Source: Acidobacteriota bacterium (lineage in GTDB: Bacteria; Acidobacteriota; UBA6911; RPQK01; JACQSY01). From it: 64,000 nucleotides of DNA. The notes below the pieces were generated by a model. That model worked only from the letters and a program-made list of their open reading frames with translations, did no database searches and was not told the origin of the DNA. The DNA lies in NCBI GenBank assembly GCA_016211085.1, contig JACQSY010000078.1, positions 1 through 64,000 of the forward strand, in the 5' to 3' direction. The position numbers and the translations under genes were made by a program. Below, in pieces: positions 26,592-34,025 of the stretch (the first letter of the stretch is position 1; each line of letters opens with the position of its first letter).

Positions 26592-27571
26592 CACCGTCCT
26601 GGTTCCTGCAGCACCTGGTGGCGCTCCGCGTACCATGCAATGGTCTCCTTCAACCCTTCACGCAGCGGTATATATTCCACTAATCCCAACTTCTCCGCCG
26701 CCCTGCGGACACTGGGCACCTTTCGCGGATGGCCGTCCGGCTTGGTGCTGTCAAACTGAAGCTGAGCATCGCCATAACCTGCAAGCTCCACCACCAGCTT
26801 CACCAATTCAGCAATGGTCGTGGTCTCGCTGGATGCAAGATTGACGGGTTCGCACACTGCATATTTTTCAAGCGCCAGAAGCATTCCGCGGGCCGCGTCA
26901 CGAGCATGGATAAAGCTCCGTACCGGAGAGCCCGTGCCCCATACGGTAAAAGGGTGCTCACGTTCCATGGCGCGGCGTATCAGCGCTGGAATTACGTGCG
27001 ATTTTTTAGGATCAAAATTGTCACCAGGCCCGTAAGGGTTGGCAGGACGCACAATGGCAATCGGCATCCCGTAGTGGCGGTAGTAAACGCGGGCCTGAAT
27101 TTCTCCCACGCGCTTTGCCCAACCAAAGGCCAGTTCAGAGTCATGCGGAGGCTGATCCCACGGAGAGTCCTCCTCCAGATCCTGCAAATAAGCCGGGTAG
27201 ACAGCAGAACTGCTGGTGTACAAATAGCGCCGCACTCCCGCGCGGTAGGCAGCGTCCAGCAGGGTGGTGTTGAGCAGGAGGTTGTCGCTCAGCAACTGCG
27301 GCTGGCGCTTCATATTTTCATGCAGTCCCCAGCCCACCGCCGCCAGGTGGAAAACGTAATCCACCCCACGTAAAGCCTGCTGGCAAGCCGCAGGCTGCCG
27401 CAGATCCGCGCAAAGATATTCGACCCCCTGCGGAAGGTTTTCAGGCTCCGTACGAACGTCCACCGCGCGGACTATGGCTCCTTGTAAACCCAGGGCCTCG
27501 ATCAGGTGTGAGGCCAGGAATCCCAGACCGCCGGTAACCAGTACCCGCCTATTTTTGTACAAACTCATCAT
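26591..27571 (-). CDS. Extended SDR (GDP-fucose-synthase-like), catalytic tyrosine replaced by phenylalanine
   Basis: The 326-residue protein has the NAD loop GGLGFLASHL and the SSSAVYP strand. The catalytic pair is F-G-W-A-K (F149, K153), so tyrosine is replaced by phenylalanine. It is paralogous to the protein encoded immediately downstream, which has threonine in this place. The two genes share a TGATG junction and probably produce equimolar partners. The surrounding pattern (G-W-A-K, then R-P-A-N-P-Y-G-P) resembles the GDP-mannose 3,5-epimerase-like gene at 30643, where the tyrosine is kept. Function is unresolved: a heterodimer, a dehydratase-like lyase or a non-catalytic scaffold are possible. 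Confidence 0.72.
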   Translation of the reverse strand: MMSLYKNRRVLVTGGLGFLASHLIEALGLQGAIVRAVDVRTEPENLPQGVEYLCADLRQPAACQQALRGVDYVFHLAAVGWGLHENMKRQPQLLSDNLLLNTTLLDAAYRAGVRRYLYTSSSAVYPAYLQDLEEDSPWDQPPHDSELAFGWAKRVGEIQARVYYRHYGMPIAIVRPANPYGPGDNFDPKKSHVIPALIRRAMEREHPFTVWGTGSPVRSFIHARDAARGMLLALEKYAVCEPVNLASSETTTIAELVKLVVELAGYGDAQLQFDSTKPDGHPRKVPSVRRAAEKLGLVEYIPLREGLKETIAWYAERHQVLQEPGR

Positions 27572-27629
27572 GCCTCATGATCGGAGATGCAGCGTCTACA
27601 GGGGCCACCGACGCGTCAATCAGTTCGGA

Positions 27630-29600
27630 TCAAACAATGTGGGGTGTGGGAATGGGGATAATAAATTTACCACCACGTTCCCGGTACAGCTTATTTTTTT
27701 GCAGTAGCTCGTTTTTGAAATTCCACGGAAGCAACAGAAAACAATCCGGAGGATTCTTCATCGCCTCCTCTTCATCAATGACCGGGATGTGCATGCCCGG
27801 GGTGTATAGCCCTATCTTGAGGGGATTCTTTTCAGCGGCATAAGTGAGGATACTCGTGCCGATCTTGCAGTAATTCAACAGGGTGTTCCCTTTTGCCGGA
27901 GCACCGTAAGCAGCAATTCTCTTCCCCTTTGAACGCAGGTCCTCCAATAGCTCAATCAGGTCCCGTCGCAATTTTTCCACACGGCGGGCGAACTCCTGAT
28001 AAGGGACAAGCGAGTCCCACCCCCATTCGTGCTCTTCAGCCAGGAGCTTTGCCACGGAATTCTGAATGGGGTGGCCCCCCCGTCGGCAAACATAGAGCAG
28101 AAGCGAACCCCCATGGATCTCCGAATGCGCAACGTGAAAGACACTCATGTCGAAACGCTCAAAAAGGTGCACCAACGGCCGCAGCGTGTAGTAGGAAACG
28201 TGCTCATGGTAAATGTTGTCGAAGCTGGTTTGCTCCAGCATGCGACCCAGATAAATCGCCTGAACATGAAACACACCTCGATTATCCAAAAGATGCGAAA
28301 CACCGGCACAAACATCATCCATATCGTCGATGTGAAAAAACACACCCGCTGCCGTGACGATCTGGGCGGGGCCTTTTTCTTGCCGGATCTCTTGTGCGAC
28401 TCGCAAACCAAAGTAATCGTTGATGGTTTCAATGCCGCTCTCATTGGCAATTTTCGCGACGTTGGTTGCAGGATCGACTCCGACCGTGCGCATCCCCAAA
28501 TTCTGGAAAGCTCGAAGAAACGTGCCGTCATTACTCCCGATATCCACGACCAGTGAACCGGTAGCTACCTGAAACCGCTCCACCAAGTCCGCCGCGGAGT
28601 GCTGGAAATGAGCAGTCAGAGTCCTGGTGGTTCCTGAGACGTACACATAATTGCGAAACATGATTTGCGGATCAACGACGCAACTCAACTGCACCAGGTG
28701 GCAGTTACCGCAGTACAGCAAGTCGAGAGGCCAGCAAGGTTCCGGCTCCTTCAATTGCTCTGCACGCAGGAAACTATTGCAATGCGGCTGTTCTCCCAAG
28801 GAGAGGAATTTTGTCAGCCGCGGTTGCTTGCAGATGCGGCACCGCTCAACGGTTTTTACGCCGTCGCTCAAAAAAAACGCGCGCGCGCGCGCATATGACT
28901 CAGGAGTTCCGATATCCAGAAAACGCCTGCCGCTATGGTAACCAAACAGTCGCTTTCCAGCCCATTTGGGGAATACCTCGAATTCCAAGGAAACGGGCCT
29001 TCCCTCGGGAATGGAAGAAACCAGCCGCTGCGAGAGGAGGTATACCCCCGCGTTGATCCAGCCGGGACCCACTGCTTCCCCCTTTTCGTCAAAGCGCTCA
29101 ATCCGTCCCTCTCCATTCACCTGGACTCGCCCATACCGGCTGGTGTCTTCTACATACGTGAGAGCCAGTGAAGCTTCAGCTCCATGTGATTGGTGCCATG
29201 CTAGAAAAGAAGCCAGGTCTACTTCGCAATAAGAGTCGCCATTCAGCACCAGCACCGGATCCGCGTCGATCAGATCGAGCGCGTTGCGGATGGCTCCGGC
29301 CGTCCCCAGCGGTTCACGGTCCTCTGAATATTTAATCTCCAGCCCCGGCTTCGCGTTCTCATCGAAATACTCGCGAATGGAATGACTCATATGGCTGACG
29401 CACAGCACCACCTCGCGAACACCCTGCTGCTGAATACCGGACGTCAGCCACTCCAGAAAAGGACGCCCCCCCACCTCGGCCATCGGTTTTGGCCGGTCGT
29501 TCACTTTGGGCAGGAGCCGGGTTCCCCGGCCTCCCGCCAAGATGATGGCCTGGCTCGGCACCTGCAATTTACGGGTTTCCCTCACCGCCTCACTAGACAT
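27630..29600 (-). CDS. Fusion: sugar-1-phosphate nucleotidyltransferase + NDP-sugar C-methyltransferase
   Basis: Residues about 16-245 form an HddC/RmlA-type nucleotidyltransferase with the ILAGGRGTRL motif, the DRPKPM lysine and the LNGDSY metal site. Residues about 250-656 form a C-methyltransferase. It begins with a zinc-binding C-R-I-C ... C-x-x-C segment, then the SAM loop VVDIGSNDGTF, then NIYHEHVSYY holding the catalytic histidine/tyrosine, and a C-terminal AAYGAPAKGNT domain. Such methyltransferases (TylC3, NovU, TcaB9 types) methylate the carbon next to the keto group of NDP-4-keto-sugars. The two enzymes are usually separate. The junction is an alternating CG run plus a run of eight T. 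Its end overlaps the downstream region by only short spacing, and its start overlaps the upstream epimerase by 8 bases. Confidence 0.85.
   Translation of the reverse strand: MSSEAVRETRKLQVPSQAIILAGGRGTRLLPKVNDRPKPMAEVGGRPFLEWLTSGIQQQGVREVVLCVSHMSHSIREYFDENAKPGLEIKYSEDREPLGTAGAIRNALDLIDADPVLVLNGDSYCEVDLASFLAWHQSHGAEASLALTYVEDTSRYGRVQVNGEGRIERFDEKGEAVGPGWINAGVYLLSQRLVSSIPEGRPVSLEFEVFPKWAGKRLFGYHSGRRFLDIGTPESYARARAFFLSDGVKTVERCRICKQPRLTKFLSLGEQPHCNSFLRAEQLKEPEPCWPLDLLYCGNCHLVQLSCVVDPQIMFRNYVYVSGTTRTLTAHFQHSAADLVERFQVATGSLVVDIGSNDGTFLRAFQNLGMRTVGVDPATNVAKIANESGIETINDYFGLRVAQEIRQEKGPAQIVTAAGVFFHIDDMDDVCAGVSHLLDNRGVFHVQAIYLGRMLEQTSFDNIYHEHVSYYTLRPLVHLFERFDMSVFHVAHSEIHGGSLLLYVCRRGGHPIQNSVAKLLAEEHEWGWDSLVPYQEFARRVEKLRRDLIELLEDLRSKGKRIAAYGAPAKGNTLLNYCKIGTSILTYAAEKNPLKIGLYTPGMHIPVIDEEEAMKNPPDCFLLLPWNFKNELLQKNKLYRERGGKFIIPIPTPHIV
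28870..28892 (-). repeat. Low-complexity tract at the fusion junction (T8 and alternating CG)
   Basis: Read on the coding strand, a 15-base alternating GC run is followed at once by eight T. It codes the ARARAFF linker at residues 236-243 between the nucleotidyltransferase and the methyltransferase. Both kinds of run are prone to slippage in replication and sequencing. A one-base change would separate the two domains, and a TTG immediately follows in the methyltransferase frame. Confidence 0.85.
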
Positions 29601-30528
29601 TGGAATACTTGCTGTTGCGAAGGATGGTGAAACCCTTGATCAGTTCTCTAATTCCCATGTCCAGTGAATGACAAGGCCGGAACCCTGTGGCGTAAATCTT
29701 TTGGTTGGAAACGATGTAATCGCGCTTATCGGGATCCTCTCCCACGGGAGCTTCCAGAAACACAAATGACGGGATGTGTTCCTTAATCCGCCGGCACAGT
29801 TCCAGCTTGGAAAGGTTCGCATCATCCAGTCCCACGTTATAGGGCTGTTCTTTCATTGGCTCAAAATGTTCAAGGCCCCACAGAAAAACGCGCGCCACAT
29901 CGCGCACGTGGATATAGTTGCGTTTAAAATGCCCCTCGAAAACAGTCACTGCGCGATCGCGCACTGCCCGATGAACGAAGTCGTTGACCAGCAGGTCAAG
30001 ACGCATCCGAGGAGACATTCCAAAAACCGTAGCCAGGCGGAAGGTAATGGCGTTTCCCGAGTCCAGAATGGCCTTTTCCGCATCCACCTTGGTGCGGCCA
30101 TACAGACTAATGGGATTCAGCGGCGTTTTCTCGGTGCAGTGCTGATTATTCTGTCCGACGCCATAGCCGCTGTTGGTGGTGGGGAAAAGGATCCTTTGCT
30201 GAGGTGTGCGCAGGTGAAGCAGTAATTTGATTGCCTCGAGATTCGTGGACCTCGCGCCTGTCTGATCGGCCTGGCACATCGGTGCGCCTACCAGGGCCGC
30301 CAGGGGAATAATTACGTCCTGATGCTTTAGAACCTTTTGCAAGGTCTCTTTGTCGCGGCAGTCACCACGGACGATGGTCAGCCGCTCGTCAAAACAGCAA
30401 TCCAACAAGCTGCTTTGGCCGAACAGGAAGTTGTCCAGGACAGTGACTTCATATCCTGCTGAAAGCAGCGACGGGGTCAGGATGGAGCCGATATAGCCTG
30501 CTCCTCCGGTGACCAGAATTTTTGTCAT
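29593..30528 (-). CDS. NAD-dependent epimerase/dehydratase (extended SDR)
   Basis: The protein is 311 residues from the ATG at 30528, where the frame's upstream extension only adds eight residues. It has GGAGYIGSIL, a TTNSGYG strand (an unusual version of the serine strand) and an intact Y-G-R-T-K catalytic pair. The C-terminal part reads R-N-Y-I-H-V-R-D-V-A-R-V, common in NDP-sugar epimerases. It resembles the 19977-20966 protein. It overlaps the start of the fusion gene by 8 bases. A short palindromic repeat fills the gap upstream of it. Confidence 0.78.
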   Translation of the reverse strand: MTKILVTGGAGYIGSILTPSLLSAGYEVTVLDNFLFGQSSLLDCCFDERLTIVRGDCRDKETLQKVLKHQDVIIPLAALVGAPMCQADQTGARSTNLEAIKLLLHLRTPQQRILFPTTNSGYGVGQNNQHCTEKTPLNPISLYGRTKVDAEKAILDSGNAITFRLATVFGMSPRMRLDLLVNDFVHRAVRDRAVTVFEGHFKRNYIHVRDVARVFLWGLEHFEPMKEQPYNVGLDDANLSKLELCRRIKEHIPSFVFLEAPVGEDPDKRDYIVSNQKIYATGFRPCHSLDMGIRELIKGFTILRNSKYSNV

Positions 30529-30540
30529 ATGCGTGGAATC

Positions 30541-30619
30541 AGAGGCGCGCACGAAGCGTGAGCGGAGTAAGCGCTCGCGTTTGTTGCTGCAAAAAGCGCT
30601 CGCTCACGCTCGCGCCTCT
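30541..30619 (-). repeat. Full-length palindromic repeat (copy A)
   Basis: This 79-base element begins AGAGGCGCGCACGAAGCG and ends TCGCGCCTCT, so its ends are inverted copies of each other. The arms also share AGCGCT near the centre. It fills most of the 113-base gap between two epimerase genes. Copies with the same outline are at 35278-35353, 35400-35439 and, inverted, 150-182. Strand is arbitrary for a palindrome. It may fold into a hairpin in the transcript. Confidence 0.75.
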
Positions 30620-30642
30620 GAAAGCTGCGCCTCTGGCAAGGA

Positions 30643-31659
30643 TCACACGTTTCGGGCGAGCGCGCCGCTGACGGCGCGCCTGGCTGGACCGGCTGTCATC
30701 TGGTCGTAAATCCAGCGATAGGTCTTTTCCATGCCGTCTTCCAGCCGAATGGAGGGTTGCCAGCCGAGCAACTTCTGTATCAGCGTATTGTCGCTGTTGC
30801 GCCCGTTTACCCCTTTGGGCGCAGCCAGATTGTAGCGGCGACGCAGCTTGATTCCGGCGATCTTCTCGACAATGTCCACCAGTTGATTGATGGTCACCAG
30901 CTGATTACTCCCGAGATTTATCGGCTCGGTAATGTTGCTTTCCATGATGCACTGCGTCCCTTTAATGCAGTCATCAATGTACATAAAGCTGCGCGTTTGA
31001 TTCCCGCTGCCCCAGATCTCAATCTCGTGGTTTTCCGACAGCTTGGCCTGAATCACCTTCCGGCAAATTGCAGCAGGAGCCTTTTCGCGGCCTCCGTCCC
31101 AGGTCCCATGCGGTCCATAAACGTTGTGATAACGGGCGACCCTTGTCTCCAGACCAAAATCTTCGCGAAAATGCCGGCACATTCGCTCGCTGAACAACTT
31201 CTCCCACCCGTACCCATCCTCCGGCATCGCCGGATAAGCGTCACTTTCCTTCAACGGAATCACGTTTTCAGAAGTCTGTTTGTCAGCTGCGTACACGCAA
31301 GCCGAAGATGAGTAGAAGTACCTTTTCACTTCATGATGGCGCGCCGCCATCAGCAAGTGGGTGTTGATGAGAACGGTGAGCATGCAAAGCACTTTGTTGT
31401 TTTCAATGAACCCCATGCCCCCCATGTCCGCGGCCAGGTTGTAGACTTCGTCAGCGCCTTGCAACGCCTCGAAACATGCTTCTTTCCCGCTGAGATCCAG
31501 TTTCCTGTTGTCGACCTGCTCAAAAAACTGGTACCACTCATCAAACGGCTTGCAATCGACCGCACAAATATTGCCGCATCCTCTCCTCAGCAAATCAGCC
31601 ACCAGATGACCGCCAATGAATCCACCCGCGCCCGTAACCACTATGCGCTTATTGTCCAT
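30643..31659 (-). CDS. GDP-mannose 3,5-epimerase-like SDR
   Basis: The 338-residue protein has the NAD loop TGAGGFIGGHL and the LAADMGGMGFI signature of GDP-mannose 3',5'-epimerase. The residues known to act in the plant enzyme are all present: a cysteine in the SSACVY strand (C121), the Y-G-W-E-K pair (Y150, K154), and the second lysine in REKAPAA (K193). The plant enzyme makes GDP-L-galactose and GDP-L-gulose from GDP-mannose. The bacterial homologue could act on GDP-mannose or on a GDP-heptose, as the neighbouring HddA/HddC-like genes would suggest. The gene sits between a GHMP kinase and a repeat element. Confidence 0.83.
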   Translation of the reverse strand: MDNKRIVVTGAGGFIGGHLVADLLRRGCGNICAVDCKPFDEWYQFFEQVDNRKLDLSGKEACFEALQGADEVYNLAADMGGMGFIENNKVLCMLTVLINTHLLMAARHHEVKRYFYSSSACVYAADKQTSENVIPLKESDAYPAMPEDGYGWEKLFSERMCRHFREDFGLETRVARYHNVYGPHGTWDGGREKAPAAICRKVIQAKLSENHEIEIWGSGNQTRSFMYIDDCIKGTQCIMESNITEPINLGSNQLVTINQLVDIVEKIAGIKLRRRYNLAAPKGVNGRNSDNTLIQKLLGWQPSIRLEDGMEKTYRWIYDQMTAGPARRAVSGALARNV

Positions 31660-31689
31660 AATCGCGTTCGTCTTTAGATTCTACGCCCG

Positions 31690-32784
31690 TCAAATACCGC
31701 CTGCCTTCGTGGCATGCGTAGCCTCAAACTTGCGCCCAGGGCCGGCACCGAGGGAATGATTCACATTGATGCTTCCCAGGTTGAAATGGTTGGCCACCAC
31801 TTTCGACCCTTCAAAGTCCACACTATACCAGAGTCGCATCAGGCCCTGGCTTTCCATGAACTTGCTCAGCTTCTCCTGGTTTCCGGGACAATACAGCATC
31901 AGGAAGCCGCCTCCACCCGCTCCAATGATTTTGCCACCCAGCACTTTGAATTCGTGTTTTACCGTTTCGTAAAGCTGATCAATGAAAGACGTGGAAATTT
32001 TCGAGGACATCCTCTTCTTATAATTCCAATGATCGTCCAGCAATTGCCCGAAGGTGTCAAAATTGCACCTACGGATTGCTTCCAGGATCTTGTAGCCGAG
32101 GTCCTTGATGTGATGAAGGCTTTCACTCACCACCTGGTGGGCCTCTTCTTTACGATCGACGAGAGATCGATTCTGTTCCGACAGAATATCAATGGTGTTG
32201 CGTTTCACGCCGGTATAGTAGATATGAGTGTTTGCGATCAGCTGGGCGAGGTCGGCCGGTGACAGGCTCACATGGTCGACCTCCACCACTCCCTCGGGAT
32301 TTATGTGCAGCACTGTCAGACCGCCAAAAGCGGCCATGTACTGATCCTGCTTTCCAATGGGTTTTTTCAAAACATTGAGCTCAAGGTGACAGGCTTCTTC
32401 GGCAACCTCTTTAGGCGTGCAAGGTATGCGCCGATAGGCCCGCACTGAGTTCAGCAGACCGACCAAATAGCAACTGCTGGAACCCACTCCTGTGCCTGCC
32501 GGAAGGTCGGCCAGCGAAGCCACTTCAATGGCGGTTTCAATGCCGTGCAGAAGCAGGCCTTCCCGAGCCAGCTCGTGTTCCAGTTCGCGCACGTCGTCAA
32601 CCATTTCACTCTTGGTATACAAGAGTCTCACCTTGCGGTCGATGGGACGCGGGTTCAGGAAGACATACATATACTTGTCCAGCCCCATGGCAAAAATGAA
32701 CCCGCCATGATCCTGGTAATAGCTAGGCAGGTCGGTTCCTCCGCCGCCGAGGGTGACGCGAAATGGTGTACGAGTTACGATCAT
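31690..32784 (-). CDS. GHMP kinase, HddA-like (second copy)
   Basis: The 364-residue protein has RTPFRVTLGGGGTDLP at the N-terminus, the phosphate-binding loop LPAGTGVGSSSCYL near 95 and the C-terminal GAGGGGFLML. It is the second HddA-type kinase in the locus and is about 30 residues longer than the one at 24524. Its ATG overlaps the stop of the nucleotidyltransferase gene as ATGA. Kinase plus nucleotidyltransferase is the HddA-HddC pairing for making GDP-heptose, so these two likely act in sequence on one sugar. Confidence 0.82.
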   Translation of the reverse strand: MIVTRTPFRVTLGGGGTDLPSYYQDHGGFIFAMGLDKYMYVFLNPRPIDRKVRLLYTKSEMVDDVRELEHELAREGLLLHGIETAIEVASLADLPAGTGVGSSSCYLVGLLNSVRAYRRIPCTPKEVAEEACHLELNVLKKPIGKQDQYMAAFGGLTVLHINPEGVVEVDHVSLSPADLAQLIANTHIYYTGVKRNTIDILSEQNRSLVDRKEEAHQVVSESLHHIKDLGYKILEAIRRCNFDTFGQLLDDHWNYKKRMSSKISTSFIDQLYETVKHEFKVLGGKIIGAGGGGFLMLYCPGNQEKLSKFMESQGLMRLWYSVDFEGSKVVANHFNLGSINVNHSLGAGPGRKFEATHATKAGGI

Positions 32785-33509
32785 AGGGGAACGATTTCTC
32801 CGAGCTCGATCAGTTCATTAGCACGTTGCAAAGCATGCGGCGTATCAATCCCCAAACAATACCCGTCTATCAGGTGTCCTCCAATAGGAATTTCAAGTTC
32901 CAGCAATAATGGAAAGAGTTGATGCCCAAAGTCAAAAAACTCACCTTCCGGAACCCAATCGAGGACACCGGGGGAAACCAGGTAGACTCCGGCGTTCACA
33001 TAGGGGGAGATTTCATGGCCCTGTTCCACAAAGTTTGTGATGCGCCCATTATCGTCCAGCAGGACTCTTCCTCCTGCAATTCCGGTATGGGAGTGCTGCC
33101 TGGTGTCGAACAACGCCACAGTCAGGGCGAATTGTCCCAAGCTATGATGCCGTTCCATTCGCTCCAGCAAGAAACTCACAAGGTTATCCCCATAGACCAC
33201 CCAAAAGGGCGCCGTCCAATGTTCACGCAGCTTTCGTACACCGCCGGCAGTTCCGAGGATTTCCTCCTCATGCGAATAGCGAACTGAAACACCCCAGGCT
33301 GATCCGTCTCCCACCACCTGAACAATGTCGTCGCCGCGATAGTGAAGATTAATCCAGATGTCTCGTATCCCCTGGGAAGCCAGCCACCGGATGTTGCGAA
33401 TCAAGATGGGCTCTCCAGCCAGCTCTATCAACGGCTTGGGCAGGTCACCGCATACTTCGGCAATACGGGTACTCTTACCCGCAGCAAGCACCATCGCATC
33501 TTTCAACAT
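32781..33509 (-). CDS. Sugar-1-phosphate nucleotidyltransferase, HddC-like
   Basis: The 242-residue protein has the nucleotidyltransferase motif LAAGKSTRI (a variant of LAGGxGTRL), the lysine of DLPKPLIEL and the YGDNLV metal site. Length and pattern fit HddC-type D-glycero-alpha-D-manno-heptose 1-phosphate guanylyltransferase or a mannose-1-phosphate guanylyltransferase of the short class. It is the first gene of the minus-strand locus. A weak purine-rich site precedes the ATG. The 516-base gap upstream presumably holds the locus promoter, although I could not identify one. Confidence 0.8.
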   Translation of the reverse strand: MLKDAMVLAAGKSTRIAEVCGDLPKPLIELAGEPILIRNIRWLASQGIRDIWINLHYRGDDIVQVVGDGSAWGVSVRYSHEEEILGTAGGVRKLREHWTAPFWVVYGDNLVSFLLERMERHHSLGQFALTVALFDTRQHSHTGIAGGRVLLDDNGRITNFVEQGHEISPYVNAGVYLVSPGVLDWVPEGEFFDFGHQLFPLLLELEIPIGGHLIDGYCLGIDTPHALQRANELIELGEIVPL

Positions 33510-34025
33510 GTCGTTGCGATCGCCCTCGGCTACCCCGCCAAAAAATAGCGGCCTCCTATTGCATCCTGCACAAGTAATGTCCTCAGCGGTGCCTGATAGA
33601 GACAGGCACTTTCAGGACTGAGTGCTGAGCGAGCATCGTTGCTCAGTCCTCAGCACTCAGTGGCCGCTTGCTCACGCGCGCGGCTCCGATGTCAGACAGC
33701 GCTGAGCTTGCCTGGCGCGGGCATTTCTTCTGCAGGTGTCAATAAGTGCCCTGAAGATCGTGCTCTGCTCTGTTATTTTTTACTTTCACTGGATAAATGA
33801 ACCCCTACCGATTATCATTTCCAGCGATTGCTGAAGCATGACTCAAGCGGGCCTGAACCCGCTCAACCAATCAAGCGCGAGAGCGCCACGAGTACGTAAG
33901 AAACTGTGATTTGCGAAATTCCGAATTCACTACGAACTTGGTAGTCCGAAATTATTAACTATGGGCCGCCGGGCGCCCGCATGAGCGCCCTGTTTGCTCG
34001 TATGACTCTTTATGGAGAGAAAGTC
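33510..34025. other. Intergenic region between divergent genes
   Basis: This 516-base gap separates the polysaccharide locus (minus strand) from the dipeptidase-like gene (plus strand). It contains a 13-base inverted repeat (33617-33661) and a GC-rich stretch at 33661-33720 that faintly resembles the right arm of the palindromic repeat family. A TTGACA is present on the minus strand at 33737-33742, but no matching -10 box is at the right distance. I see no convincing gene, promoter or riboswitch. Confidence 0.6.
33617..33661. repeat. Perfect 13-base inverted repeat with 19-base spacer
   Basis: ACTGAGTGCTGAG (33617-33629) is exactly reversed at 33649-33661. A second overlapping inverted pair, GGACTGAG with CTCAGTCC, uses the same bases, so alternative foldings exist. 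It lies about 110 bases upstream of the first gene of the polysaccharide locus. It might be a protein-binding site, a hairpin in the leader, or the remains of a simple repeat; no T run marks it as a terminator. Confidence 0.65.

Noticed and set aside
33737-33742. TTGACA on the minus strand as the -35 box of the polysaccharide locus
   Set aside because: No acceptable -10 box lies 15-19 bases downstream.
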